From Oleidesulfovibrio sp047973035 (lineage in GTDB: Bacteria; Desulfobacterota; Desulfovibrionia; Desulfovibrionales; Desulfovibrionaceae), in assembly GCF_047973035.1 (NCBI RefSeq), contig NZ_JBKEBF010000011.1, positions 1-64,000 of the forward strand: DNA of 64,000 nt, written 5' to 3'. Of the stretch, positions 26,021 through 35,120 are shown in pieces. The notes beneath the pieces are model-generated. The model ran no database searches and was not told the origin of the DNA. It saw nothing but the letters and a program-made list of their open reading frames with translations. The translations under genes were made by a program, and so were the position numbers. Every line of letters starts with the position of its first letter. Within the stretch, counting starts at the first letter, position 1.

Positions 26021-26341
26021 TCAGGCAAAGGGGTTACCCAGCCCGAAGGTCATACCGGCAGAACTGCCGGGACGCGAACGCATGGACTCTCCATTACCGT
26101 TCAACACTTTCTGCACGGCCTGAGCCAGTTGATCGGGGCAGGAAGTAGGCTTTTTACCACAGGTTATACCCTGCATGCGGCCAACGGCATCTTTGGCGTC
26201 CATTCCGTCCAGAAGACGGCAGATAGCTTCAAGGTTGCCAGGGCAGCCCCCCATGAAGCGGACATTATTCAGCCTGCCTTCTGCATCGACATCAAACTGA
26301 ATTTGTTTAGCGCAAACTCCGCTGGGAGTGAGTGTGTACAT
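26021..26341 (-). CDS. TSCPD domain protein
   Basis: A 106-residue protein with the TSCPD domain named after its motif, here GKKPTSCPDQLAQAV. Family cysteines are present: VCAKQI, MGGCPGN, CRLL, ITCGKKPTSCPD. The same domain is found at the C-terminus of some ribonucleotide reductases and as a stand-alone protein; it is thought to bind metal, and the cellular role is unclear. AGGAG lies eight bases before the ATG. Divergent to the HydG-like gene at 26515. Confidence 0.8.
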   Translation of the reverse strand: MYTLTPSGVCAKQIQFDVDAEGRLNNVRFMGGCPGNLEAICRLLDGMDAKDAVGRMQGITCGKKPTSCPDQLAQAVQKVLNGNGESMRSRPGSSAGMTFGLGNPFA

Positions 26342-26514
26342 GTTGAGTTCTCCTTAACTTTCAGACAAGGCAAGGGAGTAATCACAGAAGGCGAAGATGT
26401 CAAAGGGCAGCAGCATATCTGTAAGGAGTCATCCACATTGCAAAACTTCTAAGCTATATATATCACAGGAACTAAAGACACATTTAACCGTCTATCCGTG
26501 CGGGAGTAACAGAA

Positions 26515-27828
26515 ATGCCAGATAACCCGGATACACAGGACATAAGCGCACTGCTGCTGACCGGATTCTCTGCAATCAACATACGTGACGCCCTTGAGTC
26601 GGCAGCCGATATGCGCGGGCTTTCTTTGCAGCATACGGCAGCACTGCTGTGCACCGATGACGAAAATATCAAAGACAGAATTTATGATCTGGCACGGAGC
26701 GTACGCTGGGCGTTGACCGGCAATCGGGTATTTCTGCACCAGCCTGTCCGGTGCCCTGTACCGGATGCATGCGTTCCCAAAACAGCAGACACCCCGCACA
26801 GCCCTGCCGCAAGCTGGGTGCAAAGCATGAAGCAAGCTGTATCACATTTTGCTGGCGGCGGAGTTCCCATTGTAACGTTACACTTACCGCCGGACGGCTC
26901 TGTCGGTGCTGACCATCTCCTGCAACTGAAACACCACCTTTGCGACAAGTTGCCCGCCACGCCTGTACCGCTACTGCGCATAGACTCGCCGCCACTGCCC
27001 GAAAGCGACATAAACAGGCTTGCGGCAGCAAACCTTCCCCGCATCATACACATCCAGCCTTCGTATGATCGTAGTAACGTCAATACGACAGCCGGTTCGC
27101 GCAGCATGACAGACTCCGAGTTCAATGCCCTGCTGCATTATCCGCATAAGGTCATTGCAGCCGGTGCCCGCAGAATGACGCTTGGAGTCCGCTTAGGCAG
27201 TGACCGTCCGGAGTTTGAGATTTTAAGCTTGCTTGCTCATAACAACCAGCTGAAGCAGGAATTCGGACACGGTGCCCGGGCAATTCATATTGAAACTTGC
27301 ACCCGCCATCAAACCGCGTTGAGTAAAGAAGCATTATGCCACTTCACAGCTGTGCTCACATTGGCTGCACCCGACAGCATCATCTCTGTTCCATTTACTG
27401 AAGACGAAGGAGGTACACCCGAAGCTGTTGATTACGGTGCAACATTCATAGGTTTGCCCACCTACGATCATGCGGCGGCAGTCGTGCAGGGAAAAAAAAA
27501 GGAACAATCAGCCGTGCATAAAAACATGGACAGCACCATCCGCGTATTATTGGGTAGCTATGCCGTTGTTCCGGCTCTTTGCATTCAATGTTACCAGCAG
27601 ACTCCGTGCAAAATAGATTGCCGCCATCAGATGGATGAAGGGATCATGCACGGAGAATGCGCCACCAACAATTTGCGGCAGCTTGCTGTGTACCTGCATA
27701 AGCATGGTTCTGCAGCCACCCGCAAAACGGCACAGAACGCGTTGTTACGAGAGTTTGCCTGTCTGGACGGTGCCCAGCAGATCGCATTGCGCCCCGTGCT
27801 TTCGTCTTTGTTGTCACTGCCTGTTTAG
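26515..27828 (+). CDS. HydG/ThiH-like protein lacking the radical-SAM CX3CX2C motif
   Basis: A 437-residue protein that follows HydG over its length. The N-terminal helical block (DALESAADMRGLSLQHTAALLCTDDENIKDRIYDLARSVR, about 25-64) matches the start of HydG. The central block runs AGARRMTLGVRLG.....EILSLLAHNNQLKQEFGHGARAIHIE and corresponds to the TIM-barrel strands of HydG. The C-terminal auxiliary-cluster motif CX2CX22C is exact: Cys356, Cys359 and Cys382. The N-terminal SAM cluster motif is missing; only Cys80 and Cys86 occur where CX3CX2C should be. It therefore cannot be a normal radical-SAM tyrosine lyase. Possible roles are a scaffold or carrier for an iron-sulfur cluster. No hydrogenase gene is nearby. 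Confidence 0.65.
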   Translation: MPDNPDTQDISALLLTGFSAINIRDALESAADMRGLSLQHTAALLCTDDENIKDRIYDLARSVRWALTGNRVFLHQPVRCPVPDACVPKTADTPHSPAASWVQSMKQAVSHFAGGGVPIVTLHLPPDGSVGADHLLQLKHHLCDKLPATPVPLLRIDSPPLPESDINRLAAANLPRIIHIQPSYDRSNVNTTAGSRSMTDSEFNALLHYPHKVIAAGARRMTLGVRLGSDRPEFEILSLLAHNNQLKQEFGHGARAIHIETCTRHQTALSKEALCHFTAVLTLAAPDSIISVPFTEDEGGTPEAVDYGATFIGLPTYDHAAAVVQGKKKEQSAVHKNMDSTIRVLLGSYAVVPALCIQCYQQTPCKIDCRHQMDEGIMHGECATNNLRQLAVYLHKHGSAATRKTAQNALLREFACLDGAQQIALRPVLSSLLSLPV

Positions 27829-28078
27829 CGCCTTCTGACCTATAATTCACTATCACCATACGCTGACAGGCCGTCCCCCCGAAAAAGTGGCTCGTATTCT
27901 TAGTGCCATAGCCTTGACTGGGCCATATGCGTATTTATTTATGCAGGCGATGCAACATGCCGCAAGACGCTCTCCGACATTATGCAGGCGCCTGCGGTCT
28001 CTGAAATATTACATACGAACGCTCCTGAACCTTCTGCAATGATGGTACAGGAGTTACTATCGCATCTAGGAGGATTGT

Positions 28079-29989
28079 ATGAGCGATACACAGGGTGCAA
28101 CCACAGAAAAGCATGAATTCCGCACAGAAGTGCGTAAGCTGCTGCACATTATTACCCATTCTCTGTACACCAACCGCGAAATTTTTCTACGTGAGCTTGT
28201 CTCCAACGCTTCCGACGCACTGGACAAGCTGCGCTTTGCTCAAGCCCGCAGCGAGCAGATCATCGCACCTGAGCTTGACCTGAACATCGCCATTACAGTG
28301 GATGAAAAAGCTAAAACGCTGACCATCACAGATACCGGCATAGGCATGACCCGTCAGGAACTTATCGATAATCTGGGCACCATTGCCAGCTCCGGTTCTG
28401 AGCGCTTTTTAAAAGAGCTTGCCGATAAAGGTGAAGACGCCGGCAATATTATCGGCCGCTTCGGCGTCGGCTTTTATGCAGTCTTCATGGTGGCGGACAC
28501 TGTTCGTGTTACTTCGCGCAGCGCCCGCAGTGAGCAGGAGGCATGGAGCTGGACAAGTGACGGCCTTGGCAGCTTTGAGCTGGAAGAAGCTCAGGACGCA
28601 CCAGAGCGCGGCACCCGCATTGTGGCTCACCTGAAGGAAGATGCAGCAGAGTTTTTGAAAAAGGACCACCTGAAGCAGGTTATCCGCAGGCATTCCAACT
28701 TCATCCCCTTCCCTATTTCGGTTGAAGGTGAGCATGTAAACACCACTCCTGCCCTGTGGCGCGAACCCAAGTTTCAGGTAACCAAAGAACAGTACAAAGA
28801 GTTTTACACGTTCCTCACTTTTGACTCGCAGGACCCGCTGGACACCATTCATCTTTCCATTGATGCACCTGTCCAGTTTACCTCTCTGGTGTTCGTGCCC
28901 ACCTTCGGCAATGACATGTTCGGCTACGACCGCGATAAATACGGCCTTGATCTGTATGTACGACGGGTACTCATCAGCCGCGAATACAAAGCGCTGATTC
29001 CCGAATATCTTTCGTTCCTTAAAGGCGTGGTAGATACTGAAGACCTGCCACTGAACATCTCGCGTGAAACTCTGCAGGAAAATGCCCTCATAGCAAAAAT
29101 CAGGCAGACATTAGTAAAGCAGGTTCTCAGCCATCTGGATAAGCTGGCCTCGTCCGATGCTGAAAAGTATGCTGAATTCTGGCGTACCCATGGTCGTATT
29201 TTCCGCATGGGCTACAATGACTACGTCAACAGAGAAAAATTCATTCCTCTGCTTCGTTTCAACAGCTCGGTGCACGAAGACGACAAGGCCCTCTGCTCGC
29301 TGGATGAGTACATCGAGCGCGCCCGCGAAGGCCAGAAGCACGTGTGGTATGTTTCCGCTCCCAACCGTGAAGCAGCCCGTCTTAACCCGCATGTCGAGAT
29401 CTTCCGGCGTAAGGGCATCGAAGTATTGTACATGTATGAAGCCGCAGACGAGTTCATTATGGAATCGCTCGGCAAGTGGAAAGAGTTCGAATTCCGTTCG
29501 GTAGAACATGCGGATGCAGACATCCTGAAAGACTTTGATGACGTAGAAAAGAAAGACGCTCCGGAAGCTCTGGACGAAGAAGGGCACAAGACGCTGTCGC
29601 AACTGCTTACCCACATGAAAAACATTCTGGGTGACAGAGTTGAAGACGTACGCGAATCAAAGCGCCTGTCAGACTCCCCCGCCTGCCTTGCCAGCAAAGA
29701 CGGCGGCATGACGGCTTCCATGGAAAAACTGATGCGTGTCATGAACAAGGACGATTCCATTCCCCGTAAGGTGCTGGAAGTCAACCCAGACCATATGCTC
29801 ATCCGCAACATGCTGCGCCTGTACCGTGCAGATGCCGATGACAGGTTGTTGCAGCAAGCTACCGAACAGTTGTTTGAATCCGCCCTGTTGCTTGAAGGGT
29901 ATCTGCAGGACCCCCATGCGCTTGTCGGACGGGTAAACAACCTGCTGGAGCAAGCCACCGGCTGGTACGCCGAGGTGCGCAAACTATAA
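28079..29989 (+). CDS. htpG: Chaperone protein HtpG (Hsp90)
   Basis: A 636-residue bacterial Hsp90 of full length. The N-terminal GHKL ATP-binding domain has [37 protein letters not shown] and [15 protein letters not shown]; the middle domain carries the catalytic arginine region ([13 protein letters not shown]), and the C-terminal dimerisation domain is complete. It refolds and remodels client proteins using ATP in the cytosol. AGGAGG is six bases before the ATG. Its own terminator follows at 30037. No consensus sigma-32 or CIRCE element was seen upstream. Confidence 0.97.
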
Positions 29990-30036
29990 GAACGCGCTGC
30001 TTGCAACAAGCAAACAACGTGTGCCCCGATAACAAA

Positions 30037-30071
30037 AGGCCCTGCAATCTACATTGCAGGGCCTCTTTTTT
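30037..30071. terminator. Intrinsic terminator after htpG (usable on both strands)
   Basis: AGGCCCTGCAAT and ATTGCAGGGCCT form a perfect 12-base stem with a four-base loop, followed by C and T6 on the plus strand. On the minus strand the stem is followed by TTTT, so it could also end the small frame at 30122-30256. Confidence 0.85.
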
Positions 30072-30121
30072 CAGGCACAAAAAAAGCAGCAAATGCTGTT
30101 TTGTATTCTTAGCTTAACTAC

Positions 30122-30256
30122 TCATTCCGGTGAACCCGCGGTGGCAGGCAGAGGCGCGACTTCCACCTGCCACCGAATCCGGTTCAACTTAGTGAATCCG
30201 TCCGGCAACTGCCGGACATCGACACCGTTGCGGTCACGCGCAACTCGGTATGTCAT
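30122..30256 (-). CDS. Possible small protein (44 aa)
   Basis: A 44-residue frame (MTYRVARDRNGVDVRQLPDG...). AAGG lies a few bases before the ATG and a terminator follows. The sequence looks protein-like (balanced charge, RNGVDVRQLPDGFTKLNRIRW) and not like random translation. No family is recognised. Confidence 0.35.
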   Translation of the reverse strand: MTYRVARDRNGVDVRQLPDGFTKLNRIRWQVEVAPLPATAGSPE

Positions 30257-30741
30257 TTGCCTTGCGGCAAAAAAGTATACTCAGTGTCGCCTAACGTGCG
30301 GCACTCATGCACCATGTCGTGCCGGCGACAGATGCAGAGGCTGCTGAAAAATACCCCCGCCCCTGTAAGGAGGGATACTTTCATGCCGTTTTCAAGCAAT
30401 GCCTTCAGATAGCCGGTAGAAGACCCTCCCCGAAAACGACAACTCTTTTCTAGCCATGGGGCGGTCTTGCGTCCACAAATCCACAATAAAAATGGCCTCC
30501 ATACCGGCATCAGCGACAACCGGCATGAAAGCCAAAAAACATTTTCATTACAATTCAGTCGGTTAACCAAACAACATTAACGCACCGGCTTATCCGAAAC
30601 ATGCTTAAACAAACCGACAGGTGACCGTGGTTGAACCAATGCCAACCTGCTGCTGTCATTGCTTTCTGAAACACGCAACGACGAAGGTAGTTATATGTTA
30701 CGCCAGTATATGCTGCCGGAGGAGAACCGCCAAAGGACGGA

Positions 30742-31626
30742 CTAGCTTCGCGTGGCCAGTAAAATTCCCCCGACAACCAGCAATCCGCTGAACAAGTGCA
30801 CGATACTTACCGGCTCGCCCAGCAAAAAGAATGCAGAGACACCCGAAAAAAGCGGAATAGAATAATACAAGATGCCCGCCATGGATGAGCCGAGCGCGAG
30901 TACGGCCTTGTTCCACATAAAGTATGCAACTAGCGATGCACCTATACCGATGTACAAAAGACAACCGACAACTTTAGGCGTTACCTGCGGTGGTGCGGAA
31001 AGTATAAGGTCAACAACGTATACAGGAGTGAGCATAAGCACCCCCGGTAAAAACGTTGCCATCAAAAAACCCATTTGCGAAACCCCGTTAGGTCTTTGAC
31101 GGGCCAATACGGAATAGCCGGAAAAACAGATTGCCGCTGCAAGCATCCACAAATCGCCCTGTGTAAATTGCAGTTGCAGCAAGGTTTGCACATTACCCCG
31201 GGAAATAAGTAGCAGCACCCCGCCCAATGCAATGACAAGACCGGCGACTCTGCGTGGTGAAATTGCTTCGCCTAAAAAAATACGGGCAAAGAGAAACATA
31301 AAGATAGGCGAAGAGGTAGCAATCAGCGAAAGATTCAATGCCTCAGAGGTTCGTCCCGCCTGATACAGCAACGTATTGAAGGTGGTCACACCCACAAATG
31401 CCGTGAGCAGAAAATACCCTTTATGTTGCCGGATAGCTGGCCAATCGCGTCTGAAAGCTCCCAGCCCCAAAGGCAGAAGCGCAATGCTGGCAATTGCCCA
31501 ACGCCAGAACGAGGTTGCAACAGGAGACAGAGCCTCGTTAAGCAGGCGCGCCACAATAAAGTTACCCGACCATAAAATAATGGCTGCAAAAGCGGCCAGA
31601 TAACCAATACTCTTTCTATCCTGCAT
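30742..31626 (-). CDS. EamA/DMT-family membrane transporter
   Basis: A 294-residue transporter with ten membrane helices in two EamA repeats. Typical blocks are IILWSGNFIVARLL near the start, NTLLYQAGRTSEALNLSLIATSSPIFMFLFARIFLGE and, in the second repeat, YIGIGASLVAYFMWNKAVLALGSSMAGILYYSIPLFSGVSAFFLLGEPV. DMT transporters export or import amino acids, nucleotide sugars or drugs, and the substrate cannot be told. The ATG at 31626 follows GAGG by five bases and gives the canonical N-terminus; longer frames upstream are not supported. Confidence 0.88.
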   Translation of the reverse strand: MQDRKSIGYLAAFAAIILWSGNFIVARLLNEALSPVATSFWRWAIASIALLPLGLGAFRRDWPAIRQHKGYFLLTAFVGVTTFNTLLYQAGRTSEALNLSLIATSSPIFMFLFARIFLGEAISPRRVAGLVIALGGVLLLISRGNVQTLLQLQFTQGDLWMLAAAICFSGYSVLARQRPNGVSQMGFLMATFLPGVLMLTPVYVVDLILSAPPQVTPKVVGCLLYIGIGASLVAYFMWNKAVLALGSSMAGILYYSIPLFSGVSAFFLLGEPVSIVHLFSGLLVVGGILLATRS

Positions 31627-31783
31627 AACTGCCTCAGCTGCGTAACACATTCTATGGATTGTCATCTTCAATAGCAAAGCAGGCATACTCGTACTGCAAT
31701 GCACATCTGTCAATACCACAGACATATTTAGCGCATACAATCATATACGTTGTGAAATTATTAACAACTCAGAAGCAGGACGT

Positions 31784-31813
31784 AAAAAGGGCCATATGCT
31801 GTACATATGGCCC
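31784..31813 (-). terminator. Intrinsic terminator
   Basis: GGGCCATATG and CATATGGCCC form a perfect ten-base stem with a five-base loop; on the minus strand T5 follows. It ends the gene at 31838-32077. Confidence 0.8.
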
Positions 31814-31837
31814 AAGTTGCAGATATATTCTATTTTA

Positions 31838-32077
31838 TTATGCCTGCAAAGTACGCTCTGCGATCTGGCGGAACTGTTTAAGTCCGTGAGTGTCGTTCTT
31901 GAACTCTTTTTTTGCATCACTCATGCACAGCTCACCATAACGTTGCCACATACGCGCAACCTTACCGCGGGACAAATTCTTGCCCCCCTTGCAGATGATA
32001 TTGCCCTTTTCAGTAAGGGAGCATCCCATTTCGGCAGCAGTATCAAAAAAACGCTGTGCAAACTCTTCCGGTTTCAT
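31838..32077 (-). CDS. Small hypothetical protein (79 aa)
   Basis: A 79-residue soluble protein, not recognised. It is basic and helical, with MKPEEFAQRFFDTAAEMGC at the start and SRGKVARMWQRYGELCMSDAKKEF in the middle. AGGAGG lies six bases before the ATG, and a perfect terminator follows 25 bases after the stop, so it is very likely expressed. No neighbouring gene suggests a role. Confidence 0.65.
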   Translation of the reverse strand: MKPEEFAQRFFDTAAEMGCSLTEKGNIICKGGKNLSRGKVARMWQRYGELCMSDAKKEFKNDTHGLKQFRQIAERTLQA

Positions 32078-32675
32078 AAAGAACCTCCTGTATCATGTGG
32101 CTTGAAAAAACGCCTTATTTGGCACCCAGACACTCAGAGCATGCCGGATTTCCGGCATCAGTACACGGTTTCCACTGTTGATTTCAGCCTCTGTATTCAT
32201 CGAGGCATCCGAAAAAACATGCCATTTTCCGATGCGGTGCATCGGAGAGGAGTAGTCCCATAAACACATAGATACAAGAATACGTCAAGCCCCTGCCGGG
32301 AAAATTCCTTTTACCACCCCAGTATTGTTGAAACTATACGGATATCAGACGGCCCCTTCCAAATCTCTTAGCAGGTCAAACCGCAATCGGGCTTATGGTA
32401 TTTTTCGCCATGCCCGGCACCAGCGAGCTACCAGCCCCACGGCAGTCAAATTCATCCCGCAGCGCTACGTAGCGTGGTATCCCGCCCCACAGATGCTTTC
32501 GTCTGCGCAAAACAAAAATATTTCAATTTTGATGGCAAGTTATAGACACACAGGCAGGTGGGCCGAGCCATAAAAAAACGAAGAAGGCGACATCTCCCCA
32601 TAAGATGTCGCCTTCAGACTCGGGTACCAAGGGTCCAAGGAGTGATGAAGAACAGTATGCTTTCATCGGAACATT
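32078..32675. other. Gene-free interval with two perfect hairpins
   Basis: No coding frame is supported. ATGCCGGA-TT-TCCGGCAT (32141-32158) and TCCGATGC-GGT-GCATCGGA (32228-32246) are perfect stems of eight bases with short loops. Neither has a U-tail. A terminator follows at 32573. Also an AT-rich stretch around 32510-32540. Confidence 0.4.
32573..32615 (-). terminator. Intrinsic terminator
   Basis: GAAGGCGACATCT and AGATGTCGCCTTC form a perfect 13-base stem with a seven-base loop. On the minus strand the stem is followed by TTCG and T7. It ends the gene at 32676-33023. Confidence 0.7.
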
Positions 32676-33023
32676 TTATTCGTGCCCAAGCTCCTTTCTA
32701 AGCCAGGCTTTGATTTCTTCCGTGGGCTCACAAATGCCTTTGAGATCGCCATGCTCGTGCAGCCATCTGTTTGCCAGATGTTCGGGCAGGTCTACTGTAA
32801 CCAGTTCTTCTGCTTTTTCAGAATTTCTGCGCACCAGCCGGACAACAGGCTTGGGGCCCCATGTATCCACCACAAAATATGTTGAGATATCGTCCTTGGA
32901 GCGTACAGGGGGATATTCTGCATGCCAGTCGTTATTTCCCCACTCCAGATACATGGTAACCGCATGTTCAGGACTCAAATTCCAGTCAATATCAAGGTTG
33001 CCAAAGCGAGCCAGTTCACTCAT
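32676..33023 (-). CDS. DVU0772-like conserved protein (115 aa)
   Basis: A 115-residue soluble protein that I associate with the small family first seen as DVU0772 in Desulfovibrio vulgaris, by the blocks DWNLSPEHAVTMYLEWGNNDWH, YPPVRSKDDISTYFVVDTWG and VRLVRRNSEKAEELV. No function is known. It is largely beta-strand in its middle and acidic overall. It has its own terminator at 32573. The recognition is from memory of family patterns and not from a search, so the family name is tentative. Confidence 0.65.
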   Translation of the reverse strand: MSELARFGNLDIDWNLSPEHAVTMYLEWGNNDWHAEYPPVRSKDDISTYFVVDTWGPKPVVRLVRRNSEKAEELVTVDLPEHLANRWLHEHGDLKGICEPTEEIKAWLRKELGHE

Positions 33024-33059
33024 GAGTAGCCCTCCGAATTATCTCTTACTTTCTGAATC

Positions 33060-33113
33060 GTCAGGGCAGCTGCCACAACCGCCCTGACGATGCCTTGTGA
33101 AGGTAGGCAAGGC
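33060..33113. repeat. Two tandem inverted repeats upstream of the DVU0772-like gene
   Basis: GTCAGGGC/GCCCTGAC (33060-33088) and GCCTTG/CAAGGC (33092-33113) are adjacent stem pairs. They lie in the leader of the gene at 32676-33023 on the minus strand, and may form RNA hairpins or DNA sites. Confidence 0.4.
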
Positions 33114-33230
33114 GGACTGCCACGTTCGCCTTGAATTAATAGTAACAATTCTTATTCCTAGGTCAAGTAAATTTTTTTAAAAAAATGCATTCATCACGAA
33201 AAGCTAAAAAAGCAATAATAAAAGGATAAT

Positions 33231-33260
33231 AAAAAACCGCACCCTTTGGGGTGCGGTTTT
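33231..33260. terminator. Intrinsic terminator (bidirectional)
   Basis: AAAACCGCACCC and GGGTGCGGTTTT form a perfect 12-base stem around TTTG. It ends the 44-residue membrane protein gene. Confidence 0.8.
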
Positions 33261-33282
33261 ACGTTTGCACAAATCAAAATGC

Positions 33283-33417
33283 TTAATGTGATACGACTTG
33301 CCACAAGCCGAATACTAACGCCGAGGCAAGCATTAACAGCCATGGCGCACCGTCAAATGCAGCAACCTTAACCTTGGGCCGCCGTTGCTGCGCCCTGCGA
33401 AATCTCTGAGAATTCAT
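33283..33417 (-). CDS. Small single-pass membrane protein (44 aa)
   Basis: A 44-residue protein with a basic N-terminus (MNSQRFRRAQQRRPKVKV) and one membrane segment at about 26-42 (APWLLMLASALVFGLWQVV). The ATG at 33417 is chosen because GGAGG lies six bases upstream; frames reading further upstream lack support. A perfect terminator lies 22 bases after the stop. Family unknown. Confidence 0.55.
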   Translation of the reverse strand: MNSQRFRRAQQRRPKVKVAAFDGAPWLLMLASALVFGLWQVVSH

Positions 33418-33559
33418 GGTGCCCTCCGTATAGCTCACCTGTATAAGACTGTGTCTCGGAACTGGAAATATACCTGATTGCAATACATCCAAGACATAGC
33501 TTTATAATAGGTTGAGTTGCACACACTGGCAAGGGGTCTATAGGCAAATAACAGACTAT

Positions 33560-33586
33560 AAAAAAAGCCCTGTGAAAACACAGGGC
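33560..33586 (-). terminator. Intrinsic terminator downstream of the MgtC-like gene
   Basis: GCCCTGTG and CACAGGGC form a stem with a four-A loop; on the minus strand a run of seven T follows. It is 146 bases after the stop codon of the MgtC-like gene. Confidence 0.7.
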
Positions 33587-33731
33587 CTTGCAGGCTGCCG
33601 GATGCATCATTTCGAGACAGCGTGCCGTCGCAGGCAACAGAATTCTGAATACCAACGACGTTGAGACTACGTATTTGCCAGAGAGGCCGCATTGGCTGAT
33701 CAATGCTCCAAGCCTCTGACCGGCTTTTCAG

Positions 33732-34469
33732 TTATGGAACCGGTGCTTCTTCCATATGCAGGCTTGCCAGCCCTTCAAGTTGACGCAAACTGGATGCCAT
33801 GGCAGACCAACCGGCGTGTTCACTGCCGCGCACCCTGAAAACGAACGTTGTCACGCCCGAATCAACATTATGCTCATAGCCTACAGGTTGGATGGCAAAA
33901 GCCTCGTAACGCTGCAGAATGGGCATAAGCTCCATAACGGTGATGTCTGTACGGTTAAGGCACAGTGTCAGCGTCATACGCGTAGAACGGCGTACATAGC
34001 GGCTAACGAATGACGGCAGCAGGAACAGAATCGCTACCACCACAAACGTTGCCAGAATCGCAGGCAGAATAAGACCTGCGCCTACCGCAAGCCCGATGCC
34101 CGTAACAATCCACAAGCTGGCTGCCGTCGTCAGACCATGAACCGAGCCGCGGCCTTTAAGGATAGCTCCCCCGCCGACAAAGCCGATACTGGCAATGGCG
34201 TAAGAAGCTATACGACCGGGGTCGGTACGAACCACAGACTCAACACCCCATGTGCTGAACATCTCCGGCATGAGTAACGACATCTGCATCATCAGACACG
34301 CGCCAACCGCAACGATCATGTTGGTTCGAAAACCAGCAGCCTGACCGCGGGTCTCGCGTTCGTACCCGATGGCGCCTCCAAGCAAGGCTGCGATGACGAA
34401 CTGCCCCATACGCATCAAATCAAAATAGGAAAACGTCAATCCCATAAAAGTGGCTGTCGCTGTCATCAT
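33732..34469 (-). CDS. MgtC/SapB family membrane protein
   Basis: A 245-residue protein with five membrane segments in the MgtC fold: FVIAALLGGAIGYERETRGQAAGFRTNMIVAVGACLMM and ASIGFVGGGAILKGRGSVHGLTTAASLWIVTGIGLAVGAG are highly typical of the family. The C-terminal 80 residues form the ACT-like cytosolic domain seen in longer members. MgtC proteins modulate magnesium and phosphate homeostasis, and some inhibit the F-type ATPase. GGGAGG precedes the start region. The gene borders the MeOPN-like island on its left. Confidence 0.9.
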   Translation of the reverse strand: MMTATATFMGLTFSYFDLMRMGQFVIAALLGGAIGYERETRGQAAGFRTNMIVAVGACLMMQMSLLMPEMFSTWGVESVVRTDPGRIASYAIASIGFVGGGAILKGRGSVHGLTTAASLWIVTGIGLAVGAGLILPAILATFVVVAILFLLPSFVSRYVRRSTRMTLTLCLNRTDITVMELMPILQRYEAFAIQPVGYEHNVDSGVTTFVFRVRGSEHAGWSAMASSLRQLEGLASLHMEEAPVP

Positions 34470-35120
34470 AAACCTCCCTTATTGCAACCGCCGTGCATGC
34501 CTGTGCATCTACTATTGTGCAAAAAGCGGCATGTCACAAGATAGCCATTACCCTAAGGGCGCCACACTAAGCAACTGGTGCAGACGCAGTTTCCGTAAAA
34601 GCATTAAAGTAAATGTAAAAAAAGCCGCCTGCAGCACATGCGGGAACTTAGTCCCAGGTTCCTGCTGTTTTGAAACTTACTTTTTCCCCGTTCCTTAAAT
34701 ACCCCTGACTCACCCTGCACAGGAGAGATATCAGATGAGCCTCTTTTGTCACCGCTGGCCTATACTTATGAGTCGACCAGCTTCAGTATCCACAAGAGGT
34801 CGTTTTTCTAAAGGGTTACAAGACGTTCTCACTTATTCTACGCAGTACATCTTACCGCCCCTGTTGCATCAGGAGCATCAGGCCCCCCACCTGAAAGAAT
34901 CAAGGATGCCCCCTGCATATTATTCCCCGTTGCATATAATTTCTTCTGCACGAACTCCGATACTGACACCCAGTCCAAAGCGATATTTCAAAAAACACAA
35001 TACGGCATATTTTTTGCTTTATACTCCCGAAAAACCGTGTCTTGTCAAATATCCAGCATACCCCATTAATATGCCGGATAAAAACATCCTGGTTTTCAAT
35101 TTTCTGTGATGAGGTACCGC
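34470..35120. other. Gene-free interval before the MeOPN-like cluster
   Basis: Contains the left copy of the island-flanking repeat (34605-34633). From 34640 onward it is AT-rich and probably carries the promoter of the cluster. A 124-codon frame at 34735-35109 has a fair ribosome binding site but a sequence without protein character. Confidence 0.4.
34605..34633. repeat. Left flanking direct repeat of the MeOPN-like island
   Basis: TAAAGTAAATGT followed by A7 and GCCGCCTGCA (29 bases). The copy at 41954-41981 is identical except for a missing G after the A-run. The last 17 bases also occur in the terminator at 43025-43057. Read on the minus strand this copy can form a weak terminator, but no minus-strand gene ends here. 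Confidence 0.75.

Larger units (their letters stand above)
29990..30741. other. Long interval with a terminator and one possible small gene
   Basis: Contains the htpG terminator (30037-30071) and a small open frame on the minus strand at 30122-30256. Between 30257 and 30741 several frames are open but none has a ribosome binding site or family-like pattern. Confidence 0.4.

Noticed and set aside
27840..28078. Sigma-32 or CIRCE heat-shock control upstream of htpG
   Set aside because: No CTTGAA-N-CCCCAT pair with correct spacing and no CIRCE palindrome is seen; only a loose TTGACT box near 27913.
30253..30570. 105-codon frame on the minus strand
   Set aside because: No ribosome binding site and no protein-like pattern; it runs into the better supported small frame at 30122-30256 in another phase.
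34735..35109. 124-codon frame with a fair ribosome binding site before the MeOPN-like cluster
   Set aside because: The translation is rich in Pro, His, Tyr and Leu without domain pattern, and it lies in AT-rich leader DNA; not supported as a gene.
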